A stretch of DNA of 64,000 nucleotides from Lachnospiraceae bacterium UBA938 (lineage in GTDB: Bacteria > Bacillota > Clostridia > Lachnospirales > Lachnospiraceae): positions 58,523 through 122,522 of the forward strand of contig DBDG01000059.1 in the NCBI GenBank assembly GCA_002293475.1, given 5' to 3'. Below the pieces are notes generated by a model, which was not told the DNA's origin, did not search any database, and saw only the letters and a list, made by a program, of their open reading frames with translations. The translations under genes and the position numbers were made by a program. This document shows, one piece after another, positions 36,177-45,265 of this stretch. Positions within the stretch are counted from its first letter, which is position 1; each line of letters opens with the position of its first letter.

Positions 36177-37484
36177 ATGACATATAAAGAAGCAGAAGAA
36201 TATATCAACAGGATCCAGGGTTTTGGCAGTATGCTTGGCCTGGATTCGGTCAGGGAGCTGTGTAAGAGGCTGGGCAATCCGCAGGAAAAACTTAATTTTG
36301 TGCATATAGCGGGGACGAACGGCAAGGGTTCGGTTCTGGCGTTTGTATCAACCGTGCTGAAAGCGGCGGGCTTCCGGACCGGAAGATTTTTTTCGCCGGC
36401 TATTTTTGAATATCGGGAAGGGATTCAGGTAAATGAGCATATAATGTCAAGAGCCGCCTTTTGCCTTTATTTAGAGAAGATAAAAACCGCTGCCGACAGG
36501 ATGACGGCGGACGGCCTGCCCCATCCGACTGCTTTTGAAATAGATACGGCCATGGCTTTTTGCTATTTTCTTGACCAGAAATGTGATATAGTAGTCCTGG
36601 AGAGCGGCCTAGGCGGCGCTCTTGATGCCACCAATATCATCGAGAATACGCTGGCAGCGGTGCTGACACCGATCAGCATGGATCATGTCGGCTATCTGGG
36701 GCAGTCTTACCAGGCAATAGCGGAAAATAAGGCCGGTATCATTAAAAAAGGCTGTACGGTCATCAGCGCGCCGCAGCATGACGCGGTAAGCCGGGTGATA
36801 AAGGAAAAATGCCGGCAGTCCGGCTGCCCGTTACACTGGTCGCGTCCGGAGCAGGCGCGCGGGATAAAATACGGAAATCCGCTGTCTCTCCGAGACGGTC
36901 TAAGCAGCCGGCAGCGTTTTAGCTATGGCCCCTTTAAAGAGATAGAGATTACATTGGCCGGAAAATACCAGATTGACAATGCTATCCTAGCTTTGGAAGT
37001 CTTGGAGGTCCTGGCTCAGAAAGGGTTTCCGGTAAAGGAGCCGAAGCTGCGGAAAGGTTTGCGGGAAGCAACATGGCCGGGCCGGTTCCAGATACTGGAC
37101 CAAAAGCCGCTTTTTATTGCCGACGGTGCCCATAACGAGGCGGCGGCGGCAACCTTGGCGGAATCCTTGCAGCTTTATTTTACAAACCGTAAGATAATCT
37201 ATATAATAGGGATATTGAGAGATAAGGATTACCGTAAGATACTGGAGCTTACCTATGGTTACGCGGATCAGATCATTACCGTTACGACCCCCGGGAGCAG
37301 GGGCATGGGAGCATATGAACTGGCTCAGGAAGCCCGCAGCTTCCATTCAAGCGTGACCTGTGCCGACAGCCTCGAGGAGGCTGTCGAGCTGGCCGGCTTG
37401 CTGGCTGGAAAAGACGGGGTAATCGTGGCTTTTGGTTCCTTGTCTTATCTCGGCAAGCTGATCACAATCGTAAAAAGTGGGTAA
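36177..37484 (+). CDS. folC: Folylpolyglutamate/dihydrofolate synthase
   Basis: 435 residues. It adds glutamate to dihydropteroate and to folates, using ATP. The P-loop HIAGTNGKGSV, the SPAIFEYREGIQVN segment, the Mur-ligase-type central motif LESGLGGALDATN and the C-terminal ADGAHNEAAA are all present. GAGG lies before ATG 36177. First gene of a five-gene folate operon, 37 bp before folE. Confidence 0.96.
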   Translation: MTYKEAEEYINRIQGFGSMLGLDSVRELCKRLGNPQEKLNFVHIAGTNGKGSVLAFVSTVLKAAGFRTGRFFSPAIFEYREGIQVNEHIMSRAAFCLYLEKIKTAADRMTADGLPHPTAFEIDTAMAFCYFLDQKCDIVVLESGLGGALDATNIIENTLAAVLTPISMDHVGYLGQSYQAIAENKAGIIKKGCTVISAPQHDAVSRVIKEKCRQSGCPLHWSRPEQARGIKYGNPLSLRDGLSSRQRFSYGPFKEIEITLAGKYQIDNAILALEVLEVLAQKGFPVKEPKLRKGLREATWPGRFQILDQKPLFIADGAHNEAAAATLAESLQLYFTNRKIIYIIGILRDKDYRKILELTYGYADQIITVTTPGSRGMGAYELAQEARSFHSSVTCADSLEEAVELAGLLAGKDGVIVAFGSLSYLGKLITIVKSG

Positions 37485-37521
37485 TTACAAAATACTATAA
37501 AGTAAAGCGATGGGGGTTTAC

Positions 37522-38079
37522 ATGATAGACCAAGAAAAAATCGAGAAAGCGGTAAAGCTGTTACTGGAAGCGATCGGCGAAGACAGCCGCCGGGAAGGAC
37601 TTGCGGAGACGCCGCACCGGATAGCCAGGATGTACGAGGAGATTTTCGGGGGGATGGGAGATGATCCGGCCTTGCCGCTGTCAAAAACCTTTACAGCCGC
37701 CAATAACGAGATGATTGTCGAAAAGAATATTGTTTTTTATTCTATCTGCGAACACCACATGATGCCTTTCTTCGGAAGAGCCCATGTAGCATACATACCG
37801 GACGGCCGGGTCGTGGGCTTGAGCAAGCTGGCCAGAAGCATTGAGATATTTGCCAAGAGACTGCAGCTGCAGGAACAGATGACGGCTCAGATAGCGGATG
37901 CCATAATGGAGCACCTAGCCCCCCGCGGTGTCATGGTGATGCTGGAAGCGGAACATCTGTGCATGACGATGCGGGGCGTCAAGAAGCCGGGCAGCCAGAC
38001 CATGACAGTTGTGACGCGGGGAATATTCAAAGAGGACAGCAGACTAAGGGACGAGTTTTTTAACCTGTTAAGGATTTAA
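37522..38079 (+). CDS. folE: GTP cyclohydrolase I
   Basis: 185 residues. It converts GTP to dihydroneopterin triphosphate, the first folate step. Zinc and active-site residues are visible in [20 protein letters not shown] and in [19 protein letters not shown] 37522 is preferred to ATG 37510 because GGGGG at 37512-37516 is the only good ribosome binding site. It sits between folC and an HD-domain gene. Confidence 0.97.
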   Translation: MIDQEKIEKAVKLLLEAIGEDSRREGLAETPHRIARMYEEIFGGMGDDPALPLSKTFTAANNEMIVEKNIVFYSICEHHMMPFFGRAHVAYIPDGRVVGLSKLARSIEIFAKRLQLQEQMTAQIADAIMEHLAPRGVMVMLEAEHLCMTMRGVKKPGSQTMTVVTRGIFKEDSRLRDEFFNLLRI

Positions 38080-38177
38080 TAGCATGATGAGTACATAGGT
38101 AGATAATATATGATAGTAAGTATAGTAGGTGTTAATTCGCAATTGCGTGATTTGAGGTCGAAAGGAAATCAATATCT

Positions 38178-38663
38178 ATGGAAAGAGCTTCAAATATATT
38201 AAATCATGATTTATTCAATGTCTATCAGAAGGAAATCAAGCGAATTGAAGATGACGACAGAGCGTTTTGCTGCCATGATTTAACCCATTGCCTAGATGTA
38301 GCCAGAATCGGCATGATATTAAATCTTGAAGAAGGGCTGACGATACCCAAAGAAATGATCTATGCTGCCGCTCTGCTCCATGATATCGGCAAACACATGG
38401 AATACCGCGAAGGAATACCTCATGAGCAGGCGAGCGCGGTACTGGCGCCTAGGATCCTAAAGGACAGCGGATTTGACGAGCCGGAAGTGCGCCTGATCGT
38501 GCAGGCGATTGCCAGCCACCGTTCCGCGCATATTGCCACAGCTCCCAATCTGAGCGGCATCCTCTACCGAGCGGATAAATTAAGCCGCCCCTGTCATTCA
38601 TGTAACGCATCACAGGAATGTGACTGGAACAGCACGAAAAAGAACCTGCAGATCCAATACTGA
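38178..38663 (+). CDS. HD-domain phosphohydrolase in the folate operon
   Basis: 161 residues with the HD metal ligands: His in HDLTHCLDVAR, then the doublet in ALLHDIGKH and later HEQ and SHRS. HD proteins are metal-dependent phosphohydrolases. The C-terminus has three cysteines (CHSCNASQEC), possibly a metal site. Lying between folE and folP, it is a candidate for removing phosphates from dihydroneopterin triphosphate, a step for which no other enzyme is seen in this operon (inference). An AAAGGAAA site precedes ATG 38178. Confidence 0.88.
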   Translation: MERASNILNHDLFNVYQKEIKRIEDDDRAFCCHDLTHCLDVARIGMILNLEEGLTIPKEMIYAAALLHDIGKHMEYREGIPHEQASAVLAPRILKDSGFDEPEVRLIVQAIASHRSAHIATAPNLSGILYRADKLSRPCHSCNASQECDWNSTKKNLQIQY

Positions 38664-38691
38664 TACGGAAATAAAGGATAAAAGGGATAAA

Positions 38692-39507
38692 ATGAAGATT
38701 GGTAACCACGAATTACACACGGACAAGCATACATATATTATGGGCATCTTGAATGTGACGCCTGACTCTTTTTATGACGGCGGCAAATATAATCAAAAGG
38801 ACAAGCTCCTTTTCCGGGCGGAGAAAATGATAACGGAAGGTGCCGCGATACTGGATATCGGGGGTGAGTCCACACGCCCCGGATATGAAAAAATAAGCGA
38901 TGACGAGGAAATTGAGAGAGTAACACCTGTTATTGAAATAATTAAATCACGATTTGATACTCCCGTTTCGTTGGACACCTACAAGTCAAAGGTCGCCCGG
39001 AGCGGCATCGCCGCCGGAGCTGATATGATCAATGACATCTGGGGTTTAAAGTACGATGACCAGATGGCAGAGGTGATCCAAAAAGGCAGGGTTTCCTGCT
39101 GCCTGATGCATAACCGCGAGCATGTCAGCTACCAAGACTTTATGGCAGAGCTGAAAGCTGACCTGCAGGAATCTATAAGGCGGGCGGCGGCGGCAGGTAT
39201 CGCCCGGGAAAAGATCGTGATTGATCCCGGCATCGGTTTCGGCAAAGAATACGAACATAACATGGAAGTGTTTCGCAACATGGAACAGTTAAAAGAACTG
39301 GGCTTCCCTTACCTTCTCGGGGCCAGCCGGAAATCAGTGATTGGGCTGGCTCTTGACCTGCCGGTGCCGGAACGCTTGGAAGGTACATTGGTAACGACTG
39401 TTATGGCGGTTTTGAAAGGCTGCTCTTTTGTGCGGGTGCATGATGTCAAGGAAAATGCCAGGGTTATCGAAATAACAGAAGCTATTTTAAATCATCGCAG
39501 GGGATAG
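38692..39507 (+). CDS. folP: Dihydropteroate synthase
   Basis: 271 residues. It condenses p-aminobenzoate with dihydropterin pyrophosphate and is the sulfonamide target. Motifs: GILNVTPDSFYDGG, DIGGESTRPG, and IDPGIGFGK. A longer frame starts inside the preceding gene, but ATG 38692 follows AAAGGGAT and yields the normal N-terminus. It is 28 bp after the HD gene. Confidence 0.96.
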   Translation: MKIGNHELHTDKHTYIMGILNVTPDSFYDGGKYNQKDKLLFRAEKMITEGAAILDIGGESTRPGYEKISDDEEIERVTPVIEIIKSRFDTPVSLDTYKSKVARSGIAAGADMINDIWGLKYDDQMAEVIQKGRVSCCLMHNREHVSYQDFMAELKADLQESIRRAAAAGIAREKIVIDPGIGFGKEYEHNMEVFRNMEQLKELGFPYLLGASRKSVIGLALDLPVPERLEGTLVTTVMAVLKGCSFVRVHDVKENARVIEITEAILNHRRG

Positions 39508-39508
39508 C

Positions 39509-39548
39509 AGTGAAGATAGAAGTGAGTATAGAAGTGAATATAGAAGTG
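39509..39548 (+). repeat. 12-bp tandem repeat, about 3 copies, between folP and folBK
   Basis: Units like gtatagaagtga in series just after folP, about 35 bp before folBK. Confidence 0.8.
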
Positions 39549-39580
39549 GCAAAGCAGTAGCATGACAGTGAGGATAGGGG

Positions 39581-40435
39581 ATGTTGCATATGGATGAGAT
39601 AAGAATAGAAGAACTTAAAGTGTATGCCTACCACGGTGTTTTTCCCGAGGAGAATAAGAAGGGGCAGAATTTTTATATTAACGCCGTATTGTATACCGAT
39701 ACCAGAAATGCCGGCTTAGAAGATGACTTGGCTTTATCTACCGACTATGGCGAAGTAGTACAATTTATCAGCGATACTATGCAGGAAAAGGCTTACCGGC
39801 TGATTGAGACGGCGGCGGAACGTCTGGCTGAAGCGGTTTTGCTGACTTTTCCGCGGATACATGCGATAGATCTTGAGATACGGAAACCAGAAGCGCCGAT
39901 AAGTCTGCCGTTCTCCTCCGTATCGGTAAAAATAAACCGCGGCTGGAAGAGTGTCTGCATCGCCACCGGCGCCAACCTGGGCGATAAAGAAAATCAGATC
40001 TGTCAGGCTGTCGGCCAGATAAAAGACCACCGCCTGATCCGCAATGTCCTGGAATCCGCCCTCTGCCGTTCCGTACCATACGGAAATGTGGAACAGCCTG
40101 AATTTATTAATGGCGCGTTGGTTTTAGAGACATTGATGCGGCCGGAAGAACTGCTTCTCTTTTTGCAGGAGCTGGAGAGGCAGGCCGGAAGGGTAAGAAA
40201 GCCGACGGAAGACCGCTGGGGTCCGCGGCACCTTGACTTGGATATCCTGCTGTATGACGATATCATATTAGATAGCAAGGAACTCACCATCCCCCATCCC
40301 GATATGCATAACCGCGATTTCGTGCTGCGCCCGCTGGCTCAGCTGTCTCCCTTCCGGCGTCATCCCCTGCTCTTAAAGACGGTGAAACAGTTGTTAGCAG
40401 AACTTTGTGATCAATATATATTGGGTGAGGAATAA
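39581..40435 (+). CDS. folBK: Bifunctional dihydroneopterin aldolase / HPPK (FolB-FolK fusion)
   Basis: 284 residues. Residues 1-120 are FolB (VYAYHGVFPEENKKGQNF; catalytic Lys and Glu region), making hydroxymethyl-dihydropterin. Residues about 125-284 are FolK (CIATGANLGDKENQ, EDRWGPRHLDLDILLYDD), which pyrophosphorylates it for FolP. The fusion is common in Clostridia. ATG 39581 has GAGG seven bases upstream; ATG 39590 is an alternative. It is the last gene of the folate operon, with a terminator following about 95 bp later. Confidence 0.95.
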   Translation: MLHMDEIRIEELKVYAYHGVFPEENKKGQNFYINAVLYTDTRNAGLEDDLALSTDYGEVVQFISDTMQEKAYRLIETAAERLAEAVLLTFPRIHAIDLEIRKPEAPISLPFSSVSVKINRGWKSVCIATGANLGDKENQICQAVGQIKDHRLIRNVLESALCRSVPYGNVEQPEFINGALVLETLMRPEELLLFLQELERQAGRVRKPTEDRWGPRHLDLDILLYDDIILDSKELTIPHPDMHNRDFVLRPLAQLSPFRRHPLLLKTVKQLLAELCDQYILGEE

Positions 40436-40529
40436 AAGCGCGGTATTTATGTACTGCCTTTACTACTTAGAATAAATGTTTTTATAAATTTTATCTACGA
40501 AAGGGGGAATTGTTACAATCAGTGGAATA

Positions 40530-40571
40530 ATCCCCTATCTAAGAAAGTATAATTCTTGTATAGGGTTTTTT
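40530..40571 (+). terminator. Terminator of the folate operon
   Basis: cccta..aagaa pairs with ttctt..taggg around a short loop and is followed by TTTTTT. Confidence 0.85.
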
Positions 40572-40645
40572 GTAGTTAATAGTTAAACATTCAACTCAGA
40601 ATTCGATAAGTAGTTAAGAAGATCGTTTGCGCATAAGATATTTTG

Positions 40646-40674
40646 TTGACAATCCATTTGTTATATGATATATT
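40646..40674 (+). promoter_or_regulatory. Promoter of the AT-rich secreted-protein gene
   Basis: TTGACA, 17-bp spacer, TATATT, 42 bp upstream of the start codon. Confidence 0.8.
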
Positions 40675-40716
40675 TGTGTTGCAACTTACTATTTCAAGCA
40701 TAAGGAGGAAACTGAA

Positions 40717-41355
40717 ATGAAAACAAAAAGATTAGCATCTGCCGTATTGTCAATTTGTCTATTTGTATCTATGTCAATGAATACTTTTGCAGTTGAAATA
40801 AAGATGGCAGAACCTTTGAGTGGAAATGTTGATGCAGAAACAGAATATGCCCCATTAGGACAGCTAACAGAAGATGAAAGAGAGTCCTTGTTAAACAAAG
40901 ATCCTGAAACGAGCCCTCAACTTCATCATTTTCACCTTACCCCACATTTACATGAGATCACGAGTATTACAAATGAGTATAGCGGACAAAGAAATCGTGG
41001 TGTAGTGGCACAGACTGTTAGCCGTGTAAATACTTCAGCTGTTCTTACATATGAAAGAAGCAGAGGGATCAGCAATAATTTCTCAGTTAATATTGGTTTT
41101 AGTGATGATATTATAAGCGGAGAGTTAGGTTATGATGTTACTTTTGAAGACAGTGCAACCGCTAGCTATGCCGTTAATGTAGATCCTAATATGATGGCTT
41201 CGATTACCTTATATGATATGTATGATGTTACTGAGTTTAACGTCAAAACAACTTATTCACATGGCGCATTGCCAGCGGTATATTTTACATATGATTATGG
41301 AACAGGATGGGCAGAGCAATGGACGCATTTTGGGTTTTCTTCAAGAGTCTGGTAA
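40717..41355 (+). CDS. Secreted protein of unknown function
   Basis: 212 residues with a clear signal peptide (MKTKRLASAVLSICLFVSM..., cleavage probably after Ala25 in NTFA). The mature part has a His-rich stretch (PQLHHFHLTPHLHEI) and then a beta-rich region with Tyr/Thr-rich strands (TFEDSATASYAVN, HGALPAVYFTYDYGTGW), suggesting an extracellular beta-sandwich. No cysteines are present in the mature chain. AAGGAGG precedes the ATG and a consensus promoter lies upstream. The gene is clearly more AT-rich than the flanking folate and glucan loci, a hint of recent transfer. I do not recognise a family. Confidence 0.75.
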   Translation: MKTKRLASAVLSICLFVSMSMNTFAVEIKMAEPLSGNVDAETEYAPLGQLTEDERESLLNKDPETSPQLHHFHLTPHLHEITSITNEYSGQRNRGVVAQTVSRVNTSAVLTYERSRGISNNFSVNIGFSDDIISGELGYDVTFEDSATASYAVNVDPNMMASITLYDMYDVTEFNVKTTYSHGALPAVYFTYDYGTGWAEQWTHFGFSSRVW

Positions 41356-41457
41356 GTTTATAGTAAGTGGGAGGTTCTAACTCCTGCAGACCGCTTTGAT
41401 TTTGTGAAAATTATCCGAGATGTAGCTGTTTTGCGAATTTGTGTGATTAACAATTGA

Positions 41458-41506
41458 GCAGCTTCGGTGTTATCATTACTTCATCGTAAGGATAAACCGG
41501 AGCTGC
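41458..41506 (+). other. Long hairpin between the two AT-rich genes
   Basis: gcagcttcggt pairs with accggagctgc (one G-T) and the stem continues with ttatc/gataa. No T run follows, so it is not a typical terminator; it may be a processing or regulatory structure in the 41356-41644 gap. Confidence 0.55.
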
Positions 41507-41644
41507 AGTGCGTTCATATTCTCTGTCTCTATAGTTTATTAGTTTTATTGTTATAACTGCAATCAACAAATCTGGCTAATTATATGAAAAAGTAAATCTA
41601 CTTATCTAAGAGTAAACACTACATGCTTTTTGGAGGACGATATT

Positions 41645-42517
41645 ATGAGGACGCGTCGTATGTTTTTTATTATTGCAACCACATTATTTTTTCTAGCGAT
41701 TCTGATCACTTCCTGTTCGAGTCAACATAATGAGCCGGATGGCGTTATGACAAACTGGGAAAACGTTAAAATGTTACCTTTTTCCGGTTATATATGTGGC
41801 TTTCAAAATACAAGTACGTTTCTTCAGATTCCATTATTTTTACCACAGAATGATAATATAGATAAGAGTTCAATATCGGCAGTATCACTTTTGGGACAGG
41901 AAAAAGAATTAATATGTACGGATTATCAATTATCCATGTTTAGGGATAGTAGTGCTACTGGTTATAAGCTTACTACATTTTCTTTTAAGGCTCATTTACC
42001 AGAAGCAGGGATGCACCATGTCGATAGATTGAGTATTAGATTTAATGATAATACTACTAAAGAGTGGGAGCTGGGTAATATCGAGATTATAGTTGAAAAT
42101 GAAGAATTGTCTATTGATTCGGATATATTAAGTATGCGGGAGTTTATTGTTAATCAGACACAATCTTATAGTTTCAAGATAGCGTATGCTAACACTTCAA
42201 ATAGCGATATAATGATTGAAGATTTCTCATATCCTGAAAGTTTATACGAAAATGTACATATAATGAAGTATAAAGACTTTAGCTTACAAGAGGCAGAAGA
42301 GGGATTAGGTATACCGGCCAATTCTGAGAGGACATTCTTGATTACTTTTACACAAAAAGAAGTTCTTTCTAGGTCAAATAATCAATTTTATTTTATGCTA
42401 CCTTTTGTATTCTATAGTGCAAATGGCGTTAGATATCATCAACCAGCGCAGACACAAGCAACAATTGTTCAAACCCCAGTTACTAAAGAATATATTGTAG
42501 ATTTGATGTATGGGTAA
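41645..42517 (+). CDS. Lipoprotein of unknown function
   Basis: 290 residues from ATG 41645, chosen over 41630 because GGAGG at about 41631-41635 precedes it. A lipoprotein signal ends in ITSC with Cys24, so the protein should be anchored outside the membrane. The rest is beta-rich without catalytic motifs I recognise; a segment (SYSFKIAYANTSNSDIMIED) resembles Ig-like strand patterns. Codon use is AT-rich like the preceding secreted-protein gene, with which it may form a functional pair. Confidence 0.75.
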   Translation: MRTRRMFFIIATTLFFLAILITSCSSQHNEPDGVMTNWENVKMLPFSGYICGFQNTSTFLQIPLFLPQNDNIDKSSISAVSLLGQEKELICTDYQLSMFRDSSATGYKLTTFSFKAHLPEAGMHHVDRLSIRFNDNTTKEWELGNIEIIVENEELSIDSDILSMREFIVNQTQSYSFKIAYANTSNSDIMIEDFSYPESLYENVHIMKYKDFSLQEAEEGLGIPANSERTFLITFTQKEVLSRSNNQFYFMLPFVFYSANGVRYHQPAQTQATIVQTPVTKEYIVDLMYG

Positions 42518-42772
42518 AAATTGAGACTGCATAAGATGTTTTGTGTAGTCTATAAAGAAATCTAACCTATTATTCAAAGGTACTTAAATCTAGTATCTAT
42601 GGGATTGCATACTTCTAGCACTAATTCTGAAGTATAAAAAATAAAAAAATAACACCAAAATAAAAAACTGGATAATTTTAACATTTACTCACACTTTTTA
42701 TAATAAAATTAACCATAAGTCTGCCGTAGCGAACCTACGACAGGCAATATTCCATAAAGGAGGATTTTTATT

Positions 42773-44161
42773 ATGAAAAGTAACAAACTCATAGCTTTGC
42801 TGATGACCATGATCATGACGGCTCTGCTGGCTGCCTGTGCCGACAGTGAAATCGCGACATCCAACGATACCAGCGAGGTATCATCCATCACCGCTGACGA
42901 TGTGGAGACCCCCACTGATCTTACCGGTAAGCTGGTGGTCTGGACGCTGGCTAATGACCTGACGCAGTTTGCCGAACGGATGATGGAGTTCAATCCCGGA
43001 CTGGAGATTGAGACGGTCGTCATTGCGCCGGCTGATTATCCTACCAAGGTTCAATCCGCTTTACTTGGCGGAGAAACCGAGCCGGATGTTATCGTAGCAG
43101 AACCACAGATGCTGGGCAATATGTATGACGCGGGATTCTTTGAGGATTTGAATCAGGCACCGTATAACGCCCAGGCTTACGCCTCTCTCGTCGTGGATTA
43201 TGTCTGGGACGTAGGGCAGGATGAAAACGGCATCCAACGCGCCATCAGTTACCAGATGACGCCGGCGGGGATGTTCTACCGCCGGGATATCGCCCTTGAT
43301 GTTTTCGGAACTGATGATCCGGCTGAAATCGGCCAATTATTCCAGGACTATACCACCATCCTGGAGACCGGGGAGACCTTAAAAGATGCCGGCTATAAAA
43401 TCTTCGCCTCCGATGGCGAGATGAGTTATTTTTCCGGAGATGCCGCTTGGGTCATCGACGGTACCTTAAACGTAGCACAGTCCCGCTATGACTATATGGA
43501 CTTGGCGGTCGCCCTCTATCAGAACGACCTGACGGCTTTTGCGGCACAGTGGTCGGCACCTTGGTATCAGTCCATGTCCGGTCCGGTTCCGATCCTGAAA
43601 GCCAGCACCAATGTCTGGGATGAAGCGGCCATCGCGGCTGACGCCGAAGGCGCCGATACCGCCGAATGTTTTGCCTACGGTCTGCCTACCTGGGGAGCCT
43701 TGATTTTACGTGACAATGCCGGAGAAACCGCCGGGAACTGGGGCATTTGCAGCGGTCCCGCCTACGGCTTCGGCGGCGGCACTTGGATCGGTGTCAGTGC
43801 CAACAGCGAAAGAAAAGAACTGGCATGGGAATTCGTCAAGTTCTGTACCTTGAATGAGGAAACCTCCGATTGGTGGATCGAAGCCTCCGGCGGCGACGTG
43901 GTTTCTTATATTCCGGCGCTGGAGAAGCACGCTGACGATGCCAATGAAGCCTATGGCGGTCAGAATTCCTTTGCTTTCTGGATGGAGCAGTCGCAGGGCA
44001 TCGATTATTCCAAGGTAACCAAATATGACCAAGTTATCGGTGATGCCTGGGGGGCAGCGATTACTGCCGTCAAAACTGGTGAACTGGATAAAGAATCCGC
44101 CATTGAAGGCTTTTATGATCAAGTTGCGGCAACCTACCCAGAGATTACGATAAACCGCTGA
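42773..44161 (+). CDS. Sugar ABC transporter substrate-binding lipoprotein
   Basis: 462 residues. The lipobox LAAC (Cys22) is followed by a short acidic linker and a family 1-type solute-binding fold (GKLVVWTLANDLTQFAERMM; PDVIVAEPQMLG; GGGTWIGVSANSERKELAWEFVKFC). It captures a carbohydrate outside the cell for the two permeases directly downstream. Genomic context (GH16, GH30 and phosphorylase) points to beta-glucan oligosaccharides. An AAAGGAGG site precedes ATG 42773. No ATPase gene is linked, so a shared MsmX-type ATPase is presumably used. Confidence 0.93.
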   Translation: MKSNKLIALLMTMIMTALLAACADSEIATSNDTSEVSSITADDVETPTDLTGKLVVWTLANDLTQFAERMMEFNPGLEIETVVIAPADYPTKVQSALLGGETEPDVIVAEPQMLGNMYDAGFFEDLNQAPYNAQAYASLVVDYVWDVGQDENGIQRAISYQMTPAGMFYRRDIALDVFGTDDPAEIGQLFQDYTTILETGETLKDAGYKIFASDGEMSYFSGDAAWVIDGTLNVAQSRYDYMDLAVALYQNDLTAFAAQWSAPWYQSMSGPVPILKASTNVWDEAAIAADAEGADTAECFAYGLPTWGALILRDNAGETAGNWGICSGPAYGFGGGTWIGVSANSERKELAWEFVKFCTLNEETSDWWIEASGGDVVSYIPALEKHADDANEAYGGQNSFAFWMEQSQGIDYSKVTKYDQVIGDAWGAAITAVKTGELDKESAIEGFYDQVAATYPEITINR

Positions 44162-44210
44162 GGCGATAGGTAGCCCGCTTTGCGGGTGACTATTATAAAT
44201 ATATAATATG

Positions 44211-44250
44211 CGGCACCGATACCGGACACCGATGCCGGATATCGGTGCCG
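44211..44250 (+). promoter_or_regulatory. Stable intercistronic hairpin
   Basis: cggcaccgat/atcggtgccg perfect arms with an inner ccgg pair, between the binding-protein and permease genes and lacking a T tract. Such structures often stabilise the upstream binding-protein mRNA. Confidence 0.7.
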
Positions 44251-44342
44251 TAGCATATCTATGCCAGGCGACAGCAATCCGATACGCCATTACCCATGAT
44301 CAAAAGCAGCCGTGTGGGTCTGCCGCACAGATAGGAGACTGT

Positions 44343-45263
44343 ATGGCACGAAATAGAGTTCCGGCCGGGCCGGCCAGGAAGAAGAATATTAACAACATCG
44401 CATATCTTTTTATTGCGCCCTTCATAATCGTCTTTTTAATTTTTAACGTTTACCCCGTGCTAAGAACCTTATACCTGAGCTTTACCAGCTATCCGGGTTA
44501 CGGAGAACCACAATGGGTAGGGCTGGCAAACTACAGCCGGGTCATAAATGATAAATTTTTCTGGGGCTCCCTGTGGAATACCATAAGGATCTGGAGCGTC
44601 AATATCGTGGTGCAGCTGGGAGTCGCGTTCCTGCTCACCATCGTTTTTAGTGATATCAAATATCGAATACGCGGACTAAGTGTTTTCCGGGCGGTTTTTT
44701 ATCTGCCCAATCTGATTGCCGCGGCATCCATCGCCTTTTTGTTTAAGACTTTGTTAGACTGGCGGTTTGGTACCTTGAATCAGATTCTGGCCAGAATAGG
44801 GGTAGACAATCCCGTGCCATGGCTGATTTCACCGGACATTGCCCCCTTTTCCGTCGCTATGATCAATGCCTGGATGTGGTTCGGCAATTCCTTTATCATC
44901 TTGATGGCCGGCGTCCAGGGCATCCCCAAGGATTACTTTGAGGCGGCGGCAATCGACGGAGCCAACCGCTGGAAGGTATTCGGCAAGATAACCATACCGA
45001 TGCTGCGGCCGATCTTGATCTATGTGTCCATTACTTCGCTGATCGGCGGCCTCCAGATGTTCGACATTCCTTTCCTGATCGCTCAAGGCACCGATATGAC
45101 CGCAATACTCCGCGGACCGCTACAGACCGTCGTCATGTACATGTATGATTTCGGCTTCCGGACCTTCCAGGTGGGATATGCCGGTTCCATAGCCTATGCC
45201 CTGTTCCTGATCATCTTGGCCGCGGCTGTGATCCAGTTCAAGATAATGAATAAGGAGGATTGA
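44343..45263 (+). CDS. Sugar ABC transporter permease (MalF/UgpA-type)
   Basis: 306 residues from ATG 44343, which follows TAGGAG; a longer frame from 44208 runs through the hairpin and is rejected. Six predicted helices begin at IAYLFIAPFIIVFLIF. The EAA loop that contacts the ATPase is visible as EAAAIDGANRWKVFGKITIP. It pairs with the next gene to form the membrane channel for the binding protein upstream. Its stop nearly touches the next start. Confidence 0.94.
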   Translation: MARNRVPAGPARKKNINNIAYLFIAPFIIVFLIFNVYPVLRTLYLSFTSYPGYGEPQWVGLANYSRVINDKFFWGSLWNTIRIWSVNIVVQLGVAFLLTIVFSDIKYRIRGLSVFRAVFYLPNLIAAASIAFLFKTLLDWRFGTLNQILARIGVDNPVPWLISPDIAPFSVAMINAWMWFGNSFIILMAGVQGIPKDYFEAAAIDGANRWKVFGKITIPMLRPILIYVSITSLIGGLQMFDIPFLIAQGTDMTAILRGPLQTVVMYMYDFGFRTFQVGYAGSIAYALFLIILAAAVIQFKIMNKED

Positions 45264-45265
45264 TC

